DNA of 64,000 nucleotides from Arthrobacter yangruifuii (GTDB taxonomy: Bacteria; Actinomycetota; Actinomycetes; Actinomycetales; Micrococcaceae): the NCBI RefSeq assembly GCF_009192775.1, contig NZ_VTFX01000001.1:744001-808000 (forward strand), given 5' to 3'. The position numbers were made by a program, and so were the translations under genes. This document shows positions 50,756 through 58,043 of the stretch, piece by piece. Every line of letters starts with the position of its first letter. Within the stretch, counting starts at the first letter, position 1. The notes below the pieces were generated by a model. That model was not told where the DNA came from. It saw only the letters and a program-made list of their open reading frames with translations, and searched no databases.

Positions 50756-51376
50756 CTAAACCTTCCGCTTCCGGTAGGCCTGCATCTTGGTGCGGGCGCC
50801 GCAGATCTCCATGGCGCACCAGGTTCCGCCCCGATTGCGGGAAGTATCGAAGAAGACCCAGCGGCAGACGTCCCGCCGACACGCTTTCAAGCGCTGAAGC
50901 TGGGCCGGATCGGCATGAACCAGGACGGCGCCGATGCGGGCGAGTGCCTCGCGCACAGGGGGCTGGGGGACCGGTTCGACGCGGGACTCTCCTCCTGGGA
51001 CCACGACCCGAACGGGAAGCTGCTCCAGTGCACGGTCCAGGCGCTGCAGGCCGACGACGGTGTCGGGTGCCGGCGTGCCGTGCAGATGCCCGCCGTCGTG
51101 GTGCGTGAGGAAGAGGGAGCGCAGCCCCTCCCGAAGTTCGATCGCTAGGGCAAGATCCCCATCAGTAGCCTGCGTGCCTGCCCCAACGAGCCCGTAGCTG
51201 GCCAGCCACGCCGTCAAGCTGTCGGGGTTGTCCAGAGCGTCTTGCCCGGCTTCCCGGTCAGCCGTATTGGCGAACACCTGGAGGAGTCGCAAGGGAGCAG
51301 GGGCCGGTGCGCGACCGCCCGGCTCAGGGTATCCGCTGTCCGCGGGAACATTTTGTTCCGAAGTGTTACCGCTCAT
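50756..51376 (-). CDS. CGNR zinc-finger (ABATE) regulator-like protein
   Basis: A 206-residue protein of the ABATE/CGNR family common in actinobacteria. The C terminus bears the zinc-finger pattern CRRDVCRWVFFDTSRN followed by WCAMEICGARTKM, here CGAR in place of CGNR. The N-terminal domain (about 30-155) is the stress-induced ABATE-like region. Members are presumed transcription regulators. It is divergent from an MFS exporter gene across 206 bases, so control of that gene is plausible. No -10 box matching the leaderless pattern was found. Confidence 0.85.
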   Translation of the reverse strand: MSGNTSEQNVPADSGYPEPGGRAPAPAPLRLLQVFANTADREAGQDALDNPDSLTAWLASYGLVGAGTQATDGDLALAIELREGLRSLFLTHHDGGHLHGTPAPDTVVGLQRLDRALEQLPVRVVVPGGESRVEPVPQPPVREALARIGAVLVHADPAQLQRLKACRRDVCRWVFFDTSRNRGGTWCAMEICGARTKMQAYRKRKV

Positions 51377-51582
51377 AGCTGATTGCCGGTAACGTGTGCC
51401 GGAGCAGCGGAAACGGACAAGCCGTCAGGGGACCCAGCTATGCACGCATCAGCTCGATCGAGGATGGCTCGTCGTCCCGACAGCCTGGCTCGATTCCACG
51501 TCGCAGCGGGTCTCCATATCCGGCACATGCCTTCATTATTGCCCGTCATGCACACAGCCGCCTTACAGTCGAGGGCCGCGGC

Positions 51583-52884
51583 ATGAAGGACCCAAGCTGG
51601 GTGCTGCTGCGCACCGACCGCAGTTTCCGCCGCTACTGGCTGGGGCAGGGTGCTGCCAGCGCCGGGGCCCAGGTCACGGGCATCGCTCTTCCGTTGGTCA
51701 CAGCCATTGCCCTCGATGCCGGACCGGCGGCGGTCAGCCTTGTCGCCGCGGCCGGCACCCTGCCGTACCTGCTGTTCGCATTGGTGGCCGGGCATCTCCT
51801 GCAGGGACGGGACCAGCGGTGCTCCATGGTGGCGGCCGATCTTGCCCAATGCGTGCTTCTGGCACAGATTCCGCTGGCCTGGGCCGGAGGATGGCTCAGC
51901 GTCCCCCTGCTGGCAGCAGTCACCTTCCTGAGCGGCTGCTGCGCCTTGGTCTTCGGGTTATCGGCCTTCGCCTTTGTGCCCGCTCTCGTTGCGGACCAGG
52001 ACCTCGCGCCGGCCAACCGCGCCGTCCAAGCCAGTCGAACCGTCGCGGAGATCAGCGGCCCGGGGCTGGCCGGTCTTCTCGTCTCGGCGCTGGGTGCTCC
52101 CGGCGCCTTGATTGCCACCATGCTTGGGCACCTGGCTTCCGCTGCGGGAGTGGCCTCGAGCCGCCCGCGGGAACAACGTTCCGGTGCGGCGGCTCCGGCG
52201 TCGGGGGCCTCGATCGCTGCGGGGAAGGAGAACCGGAACCCGGTTCCGGAGAAGCGGCCCACCCTCCTCACCGGACTGCGGATCCTGTTCGGTGACCGCC
52301 ACCTGCGCGCCTTGACCGTCCATGCGGCGACCTATAACGCGGCAGAACAGATCCTGATGCTGAACCTGATTCTCTGGGCGGTGCAACAGCAGGACGTTGG
52401 TGTTGGCGCCTATGGTCTGGCGCTGGCCGGAGCCGGAGTCGGCGGTCTGCTCGGGACACTGACTGCACTCCGCCTGGCCGACAAAGCAGGCCTGGGTCCG
52501 GCCTTCGCCGTTTCACTGCTGCTTTCCTGTGCGGTTCCGCTGCTGCTGCCGGTCTGGCCGGTCACCGGGTGGACTCTGGCAGCTGTCATTGCTGCGGTCA
52601 TGCTGCTGCGGGGCATAGGGGAAGGTAACGCCAATATCTACTCACTGACGATGCGCCAGCAGCTTATTCCTCGGGAGGAGCTCACGCGCTCCGCAGGTGC
52701 CTATACCCAGGTGATGTACGGCTCCATTCCGCTGGGCGCCCTGCTGGCCGGCGTCGTCGGTGAAACACTGGGGGTCCGCGTCGGGGTCCTGATTGGGGCC
52801 GGAGGACTGGTGCTTTCTGCCCTGCCGATGCTCACCCCGGCGTTCCTGCGGCTCCGCACCATCCCTGTCCCGGCCGCCGCCTAA
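51583..52884 (+). CDS. MFS_3-type major facilitator transporter
   Basis: A 433-residue, 12-helix transporter resembling EntS-type exporters. The first helix begins FRRYWLGQGAASAGAQVTGI near residue 16 (core YWLGQGAASAG). The repeated half begins near 235 after a polar loop (PREQRSGAAAPASG). RTVAEISGPGLAGLLVSALG near 150 is the motif-C-like antiporter segment (core EISGPGLAGLL). The substrate is unknown. The long frame upstream to 51394 is not used: ATG 51583 matches the family start. It is divergent from the CGNR regulator gene. Confidence 0.87.
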   Translation: MKDPSWVLLRTDRSFRRYWLGQGAASAGAQVTGIALPLVTAIALDAGPAAVSLVAAAGTLPYLLFALVAGHLLQGRDQRCSMVAADLAQCVLLAQIPLAWAGGWLSVPLLAAVTFLSGCCALVFGLSAFAFVPALVADQDLAPANRAVQASRTVAEISGPGLAGLLVSALGAPGALIATMLGHLASAAGVASSRPREQRSGAAAPASGASIAAGKENRNPVPEKRPTLLTGLRILFGDRHLRALTVHAATYNAAEQILMLNLILWAVQQQDVGVGAYGLALAGAGVGGLLGTLTALRLADKAGLGPAFAVSLLLSCAVPLLLPVWPVTGWTLAAVIAAVMLLRGIGEGNANIYSLTMRQQLIPREELTRSAGAYTQVMYGSIPLGALLAGVVGETLGVRVGVLIGAGGLVLSALPMLTPAFLRLRTIPVPAAA

Positions 52885-52914
52885 CCTTCCGGCCATCGGG
52901 GGCCGGGCGTAGGG

Positions 52915-53955
52915 TCAGGCGACACGGATCCAGGTGTCCTCTGACCGGCGCCAGACCTGCCGCGGCCCGTTGACCTCACGGGCACGGTCGGTCAACCAAA
53001 GAGTGCTGTCCGGGTCCCAGCCGGCAATCACCGAGGCGGTCCCGGCGTCGACGTCGAGCGCCCGCCCCGCGCTGCGAAGGTAGCCCAGGACCGTCAGGTG
53101 CACGGCGTCCCATTGCCCGGCGGCGCGTTCCCAGTCCGGGATCACCCAGCGGCCAATGCGTCCCGTGGTTTGGAACCAGTTATGCCTGCGGGACGCTGTG
53201 ACCTCCAGCGGATAGGCCCGGCACAGCGTCATCCAGTCTGCGGGGGAGCGGATGTCGAGGATCCGGCCGATGCCGCTGACCGGAATGACGGTCGCTTCGT
53301 CCAGGCCGGCCGAGTCCTCAACGAGGCTCAGCCCCGCGGGAATCTGCCCGGCGGTGCGGACCAGCCCGAGCGGGGCGGACCACCAGGTTCCACTGAATGC
53401 CGCCCGCGGATCCTGCGGACGGTCCCGTTCGGCCTGCGCTTCCTCGGCCCGGACAGCCTCGCCCCACTTCTGCAGGATGCCACGGGGGTTTCGGGGAAGG
53501 GGTGCCGGGTCCTCCGCCGGCCGCCAGTCGATGGACCACTGTTCCGGTGTCCCGGGGGAATCCCACGCCTGCGCCGCGCGTGTGTCGAGCACCCGTTCAG
53601 CCAGGGGTTGAAGGGCCCTGCGGATGACCGGAAGCGCGGCCAGCGCGTCTTCACCCTCCGGTGCCTGCCAGTACCGGGCCGAGTCAACGGACCGTTGGAG
53701 GGCAGCGCAGATCTGCTCATCATCCATGCGGCGGAGGTCGAGGGACAGAATCGTGCCTGCCAGGTGTTCGGGCGAGGGCCGCTCAGCGGGGTCGGCGGAA
53801 CCGAACAGTACCCTTGACGTTCCTTTCCCCGGGTCGAGTTCGTAACCCAGCCAGAACACGGCCGAGCCGATGTCCTCGTCCAGCGCGGCCGCAAGCTCGA
53901 GGCACAGGCGCCGTCCCCTTGGTCCTTCCAGGAGCAATTCCGCCGGTTCCGTCAT
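52915..53955 (-). CDS. Conserved-looking hypothetical protein
   Basis: A 346-residue soluble protein that I cannot place in a family. It has no signal peptide and no membrane helix. The C-terminal third is Trp-rich and looks compact: SPADWMTLCRAYPLEVTASR, HNWFQTTGRIGRWVIPDWER, GQWDAVHLTVLGYLRSAGRA and VIAGWDPDSTLWL. Residues 1-110 are acidic and helical. AAGGA before ATG 53955 sets the start and rejects a 74-codon extension. Codon bias is normal, so it is a real gene. The combination of the DWxxLC and WD...HLT...YL motifs could help find relatives. Confidence 0.7.
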   Translation of the reverse strand: MTEPAELLLEGPRGRRLCLELAAALDEDIGSAVFWLGYELDPGKGTSRVLFGSADPAERPSPEHLAGTILSLDLRRMDDEQICAALQRSVDSARYWQAPEGEDALAALPVIRRALQPLAERVLDTRAAQAWDSPGTPEQWSIDWRPAEDPAPLPRNPRGILQKWGEAVRAEEAQAERDRPQDPRAAFSGTWWSAPLGLVRTAGQIPAGLSLVEDSAGLDEATVIPVSGIGRILDIRSPADWMTLCRAYPLEVTASRRHNWFQTTGRIGRWVIPDWERAAGQWDAVHLTVLGYLRSAGRALDVDAGTASVIAGWDPDSTLWLTDRAREVNGPRQVWRRSEDTWIRVA

Positions 53956-54083
53956 GGGCACATCCTTGCACGGGGGTCCGGCTGCGGCGCGGATAGGCAG
54001 GACGCTGATTTCCCCGGCCACGGCCGGAGACGCCTTCCGTAGAAGGATCTGGAGCCCGGAGCCGCTTTCCGCAGACGGATCCG

Positions 54084-54836
54084 CTAGGCCCGGCGGGTGT
54101 GCAGCCCGTCGAACACCATGGTCATGACGTTGTCCGCCAGCTTCTGCGCCGGGAGCGGCCCGCCGGGCCGGTACCACTCCACAATCGAGTTGATGGTGCC
54201 GAACAGCAGCCGCGTGGTGGTGCGTGGATCAATATCGCTGCGTACCGAGCCTTCGCGCCTAGCAGCGTCCACCAGGTCAGCCACCCGGTGGTCGAACTCC
54301 CGGCGCCGGGCCAGGGCACTGCGTTCAATCTCCGTGTTGCCGCGCAGGCGCAGCAGCAGCGTCACGAACGGGAGCCGCTCGGTCAGCACTTCGATGGTGC
54401 CGCGCAGCACGAACTCCAGCCGGGCATCGGCGGCACCGGACGAGGCCCGCGGATCATCCAGCACCGCCTCGAGCCCGTCCAGTGCATGGTCCAGTGCCAG
54501 CCGCAGCAGGTCCCCCTTGGACGGCACGTGGTGGTAGATCGCGGACTTCGTGATGCCCAGGTTCTCGGCCAGGATGCCCATGGAGGTGGCTTCATAGCCG
54601 TGCCGGTTGAACACGTCCACGGCCACGTTCAGCACCGTCTGCTGGTCATATCCCGGCCGTCCCCGGCGCGGCCCGGACGCGGGACCGGACACGGGACCGG
54701 ACACCGGCCCGACGGCGGCCGCGGGCTCAGGGGCGGCTGCGGGCACGGCGGCCCCGGCCTCAGCAGCGGGCACGGGGGCAGGGTCGGCGGGCGACCCGGA
54801 AGAGACAGCAGGCATGGCGCCATTTTCCCATGTCAA
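54084..54836 (-). CDS. paaR: TetR-family regulator of phenylacetate genes (PaaR-like)
   Basis: A 250-residue repressor. The TetR helix-turn-helix is GILAENLGITKSAIYHHVPS at about residues 87-106, after RRGRPGYD. The C-terminal ligand domain contains the TetR_C pattern DIDPRTTTRLLFGTINSIVEWY. Residues 1-55 are an unusual Ala/Pro/Gly low-complexity leader with SGPVSGP repeats. The TTG at 54836 overlaps the paaK stop (TTGA); ATG 54815 is an alternative start. It is the last gene of paaI-paaK-paaR. In actinobacteria the inducer is phenylacetyl-CoA; that is assumed here. Confidence 0.88.
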   Translation of the reverse strand: MTWENGAMPAVSSGSPADPAPVPAAEAGAAVPAAAPEPAAAVGPVSGPVSGPASGPRRGRPGYDQQTVLNVAVDVFNRHGYEATSMGILAENLGITKSAIYHHVPSKGDLLRLALDHALDGLEAVLDDPRASSGAADARLEFVLRGTIEVLTERLPFVTLLLRLRGNTEIERSALARRREFDHRVADLVDAARREGSVRSDIDPRTTTRLLFGTINSIVEWYRPGGPLPAQKLADNVMTMVFDGLHTRRA

Positions 54837-56197
54837 CGGGCGCTTCCCTGCGCCGGGGCAGGATCGGTGTCGCGGCGCAGATCGTAGATCCGGCGCAGCT
54901 TGCCGCTGGAGCGTGCCAGCGTTCCGGGCTCGACTATCTGAACGGTGCAGGTGGAGCCGATATGGATCTTGATCTGCGCGGCAAGATCCAGCGCTGCCGC
55001 GGCGGAGTCCGGCGTCGAGGAGTCTTCCCGCCGCTCAATCCGCACCGTGAGTTCGTCCAGGCGCCCGGGGCGGCTGATTTCGAGCTGGAAGTGCGGGCTG
55101 AGGGCCGGGATGCGGAGGGCGATTTCCTCAATCTGGGTGGGAAAGAGGTTCACTCCGCGCAGGATGATCATGTCGTCGCTGCGGCCGGTGATGCGTCCCA
55201 TCCGGCGCATGGACGGACGGGCGGTGCCGGGCAGCAGGCGGGTGAGGTCATGCGTGCGGTAGCGGATGATCGGCAGGGCCTCCTTGGTCAGGGAGGTGAA
55301 GACCAGCTCGCCGGGTTCGCCGTCGTCAAGGACCCGGGTGTCGTCAAAGGGATCGATGATCTCCGGCCGGAAATGGTCCTCCCAGATATGGGCGCCGTCC
55401 TTGGTTTCCACGCACTCGCCGGCCACTCCCGGTCCCATCACTTCGGACAGGCCGTAAATGTCGCAGGCATCCAGGTCCATGACGGTTTCGAGTTCGTGCC
55501 GCATTTCCTCGGTCCACGGCTCGGCCCCCAGAACTGCGTTTTTCAGCGAGGTGGAGCGGGGGTCGATACCGGCGGCCGCCATGGCGTCCGCGATGGCCAG
55601 CAGATAGGTGGGTGTGCAGAGAATGGTGTCAGGTTCGAAGTCCTGGATCAGCTGAACCTGCCGTTCCGTCTGCCCGCCGGAGACTGGAATCACCGTGCAG
55701 CCGAGCTTCTCGGCGCCGAAGTGCGCTCCGAGGCCACCGGTGAAGAGCCCGTAGCCATAGGCGTTGTGGACCTTGTATCCGGGCTGCACTCCCGAGGCGC
55801 GCAGCGACCGTGCCACCAGCGCACTCCAGCGCGCCAGATCCCCGGAGGTGTAGCCGACGACGGTGGGACGCCCGGTGGTTCCGGAGGAGGCATGGATGCG
55901 GGCCACCTGCTGCTGCGGAACGGCGAACATGCCAAACGGATAGGTCGAGCGCAGGTCCTCCTTCGTGGTGTACGGGAACCGTGCCAGATCCGCCAGCTCC
56001 CGCAGGTCCGAGGGATGGACGCCGGCGTCGTCGAACTTGCGCCGGTACAGGGAAACCCGTGCGTAGGCGTAGGCGACGGTTTCCTGGAGACGCTTGAGCT
56101 GGAGGGCCTCCAGTTCGTCCCGGCTCATGCGCTCCTCCGGGTCCCAGGCGGACAGATCGGCGGCAGCGGATTTGATCGGAAGGGGAGTGGTTTTCAT
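54833..56197 (-). CDS. paaK: Phenylacetate-CoA ligase PaaK
   Basis: Activates phenylacetate to phenylacetyl-CoA with ATP, the first committed step. The 454 residues contain the phosphate loop ARIHASSGTTGRPTVVGYT near residue 105 (core SSGTTGRPT). ACDIYGLSEVMGPGVAGEC near 245, RTHDLTRLLPG near 315 and RITGRSDDMIILRGVNLFPT near 335 (core GRSDDMIILRGVN) follow. The C-terminal lid ends with KLRRIYDLR, holding the catalytic Lys. It overlaps paaI upstream and paaR downstream, so all three are coupled. Confidence 0.95.
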   Translation of the reverse strand: MKTTPLPIKSAAADLSAWDPEERMSRDELEALQLKRLQETVAYAYARVSLYRRKFDDAGVHPSDLRELADLARFPYTTKEDLRSTYPFGMFAVPQQQVARIHASSGTTGRPTVVGYTSGDLARWSALVARSLRASGVQPGYKVHNAYGYGLFTGGLGAHFGAEKLGCTVIPVSGGQTERQVQLIQDFEPDTILCTPTYLLAIADAMAAAGIDPRSTSLKNAVLGAEPWTEEMRHELETVMDLDACDIYGLSEVMGPGVAGECVETKDGAHIWEDHFRPEIIDPFDDTRVLDDGEPGELVFTSLTKEALPIIRYRTHDLTRLLPGTARPSMRRMGRITGRSDDMIILRGVNLFPTQIEEIALRIPALSPHFQLEISRPGRLDELTVRIERREDSSTPDSAAAALDLAAQIKIHIGSTCTVQIVEPGTLARSSGKLRRIYDLRRDTDPAPAQGSAR

Positions 56198-56724
56198 GCC
56201 CGGCTTTCGGTCGGGACCGGAGGGGGAATCCGGGCGGGGTTGCGGATGGTGCGGGAACGTCCGCGGAAGAGCGCGACGACGGCGGCGGTGCCGTCGGGGT
56301 GCTCGGACCGGACCTCGATGTCGTAGACCCCGCTGCGGCCGTTGCCGGCGCGGTGCTCGGCGGATGCGGTCAGCAGGTCACCGGCCATGGCGGGCGCCAG
56401 GAAGGTGATGTCGGCGCCGGCGGCCACCGTGATGGTTTCGCGTTCCCTGGCCGGGCCGCCGCCTTCCGGGTTGCAGGCCAGGGCGAAGGCGGTGTCGGCA
56501 AAAGCGAAAACCATCCCGCCGTGGCCGATGCCGAAGCCGTTGACCATCTCCGGGCGCAGACGCATGGCAATGCGCGCCGTCCCCCTGCCGATCTCCAGGA
56601 CTTCGATCCCCAGCCAGGCCGAGGCTGCATCGTCCGCGAGGAGGGGATGCCCGGGAACAAGAAGGGGATGCCCGGGAGCCGTACCCCCGAGAGCCGTACC
56701 CCCGGAGACGTCACCGTTAGCCAT
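56194..56724 (-). CDS. paaI: Phenylacetyl-CoA pathway thioesterase PaaI
   Basis: Hot-dog-fold thioesterase that hydrolyses CoA esters trapped off the phenylacetate pathway. The 176-residue chain has the motif NGFGIGHGGMVFAFADTAFA near residues 60-79 (Asp in FADTAF catalytic), and SGVYDIEVRSEHPDG. Residues 5-30 contain short duplications (GGTAL/GGTAP and GHPLLVP/GHPLLAD) absent from typical PaaI. ATG 56724 follows AAGAGG; a 20-codon extension is not supported. It leads the paaI-paaK-paaR operon behind an operator candidate. Confidence 0.9.
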   Translation of the reverse strand: MANGDVSGGTALGGTAPGHPLLVPGHPLLADDAASAWLGIEVLEIGRGTARIAMRLRPEMVNGFGIGHGGMVFAFADTAFALACNPEGGGPARERETITVAAGADITFLAPAMAGDLLTASAEHRAGNGRSGVYDIEVRSEHPDGTAAVVALFRGRSRTIRNPARIPPPVPTESRA

Positions 56725-56739
56725 GGGACCTCTTTTCTT

Positions 56740-56759
56740 TACCGAATGTTCATTAGGTA
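56740..56759. promoter_or_regulatory. PaaR operator candidate upstream of paaI
   Basis: TACCGAATGTTCATTAGGTA, 16 bases before the paaI ATG on the opposite strand. It begins TACCGA and ends GTA like the two other sites, but the middle differs. TTACC/GGTAA also make a short palindrome. Autoregulation of paaR through this operon is likely. Confidence 0.55.
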
Positions 56760-56865
56760 ATCCCGGCGACCAGCAGGCTGTCAAGGATCACGCATCGGGG
56801 TCCGTATCGGCTGCCGGCGATGGGCCGGAGTTGCGGAGCGCCGCGGCTGGCCGGAGGGCATGGCG

Positions 56866-56871
56866 TACCCT
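56866..56871 (+). promoter_or_regulatory. Leaderless -10 box for the DedA gene
   Basis: TACCCT is followed by six bases and the GTG at 56878. It overlaps the alternative upstream ATG at 56860, which would be untranscribed. Confidence 0.5.
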
Positions 56872-56877
56872 AATGAG

Positions 56878-57894
56878 GTGACTCTCTCCGCGGCCACTGC
56901 CGTTTCCGGTCCTGTCCGGCCTCCAACATCTTCCCTTTTGCCTGAGTGGCTGGACCCCCAGGTGTTCCTTGCAGACCCTGCTCTTGGGCCGTGGGTCGTC
57001 CTCATGGTGTGCGGCATTGTCTTCGCCGAAACAGGACTGCTTATCGGTTTCTTCCTGCCGGGGGATTCCCTGCTGTTCACTGCCGGCCTGCTGGTGGCCA
57101 CAGGCACCATTGACATCAACGTGTGGCTGCTTGCGGTCCTGGTCTTCATCTGCGCCTTCGCGGGGGACCAGACCGGTTATTACATCGGCAGGAAGGCAGG
57201 GCCGGCCGTTTTCAACCGGCCGGACAGCAGGCTCTTCAAACGGGAGAACGTTCGGCGTGCCCAGGTGTTCTTTGACCGTCACGGCGGCAAAGCCGTGATC
57301 CTGGCCCGGTTTGTGCCCGTGGTCCGGACCTTCACCCCGGTGGTGGCCGGCGTGGCTGAGATGAACTACAAGGCGTTTGTCTCCTTCAATGCCGTGGGCG
57401 CCTTCCTCTGGGGTGTGGGGGTCACCCTGCTGGGCTACGTGCTTGGCGACCGGGTGCCCTTTGTCCGGGAAAACCTGGATCTGATTTTTGTGGGCGTGGT
57501 GCTGCTCTCCGTGATCCCGATTGTTATTGAGGTTCTGCGCCAGTCCCACAAGGCCGTGAGCAAGGATGATGCTGAGGGTGCCAAGGGTGCCAAGGGTGCC
57601 AAAGACACGGGCGCCGAGGATGCGGGTGCCGAGGATACAACTGCCCGCGCAGCCGATGCCGGGCACGGAGCCAGCAGGGCCGACATCGACCGTCCGTCCG
57701 ATGCCGGCCGCACAGGCGACGCCGGCCGCGCAGGCGACACCGGCCGTGCAGCCGATGACGGTGACGGCGCTGACGGTTCCACGCCGCTGACGGAGAGCCG
57801 CCGCGCTGCTCCCACGGAGGGCCGCCGCACCGCTCCCGCGGACGGACGCCGCTTCATCACACCGGAGCCGAAGGCCGACCGCGCAGCCGAATAG
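56878..57894 (+). CDS. DedA-family membrane protein with long disordered tail
   Basis: DedA/SNARE-associated (VTT) proteins flip undecaprenyl phosphate or phospholipids. The 338-residue chain (GTG start) has the DedA core at about residues 30-225: FAETGLLIGFFLPGDSLLF near 42, GDQTGYYIGRKAGPAVF near 92, FFDRHGGKAVILARFVPVVR near 125 with the key Gly, Arg and Pro, and ending in VIEVLRQSHKA. Residues 226-338 are a hydrophilic tail of Gly-Ala-Lys, Asp-Ala-Gly-Arg-Thr-Gly-like and Arg-Arg-Ala-Pro repeats, presumably disordered. An ATG six codons upstream is possible. Confidence 0.88.
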   Translation: MTLSAATAVSGPVRPPTSSLLPEWLDPQVFLADPALGPWVVLMVCGIVFAETGLLIGFFLPGDSLLFTAGLLVATGTIDINVWLLAVLVFICAFAGDQTGYYIGRKAGPAVFNRPDSRLFKRENVRRAQVFFDRHGGKAVILARFVPVVRTFTPVVAGVAEMNYKAFVSFNAVGAFLWGVGVTLLGYVLGDRVPFVRENLDLIFVGVVLLSVIPIVIEVLRQSHKAVSKDDAEGAKGAKGAKDTGAEDAGAEDTTARAADAGHGASRADIDRPSDAGRTGDAGRAGDTGRAADDGDGADGSTPLTESRRAAPTEGRRTAPADGRRFITPEPKADRAAE

Positions 57895-57933
57895 CCTGCC
57901 CCGCGTGCATGCTCGGCCAGACGATTGCCAAGC

Positions 57934-57974
57934 CAAAACAGGTCCGAACCCCCTGAGGGTCCGGACCTGTTTTG
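57934..57974. terminator. Bidirectional terminator between DedA and the S9 peptidase
   Basis: CAAAACAGGTCCGAACC, loop CCCTGAG, GGTCCGGACCTGTTTTG: a 17-bp stem with one mismatch, with A and T runs on both sides. A second short hairpin (GCACCC/GGGTGC) lies at 58008-58022. Nothing else is seen between 57895 and 58043. Confidence 0.88.
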
Positions 57975-58043
57975 CTTTGGTGTGCTGCCCCGCAGCCCCG
58001 CCCCTGCACCCTGAGGGTGCCTTGCCGGGGCGACTGCCGCAGG

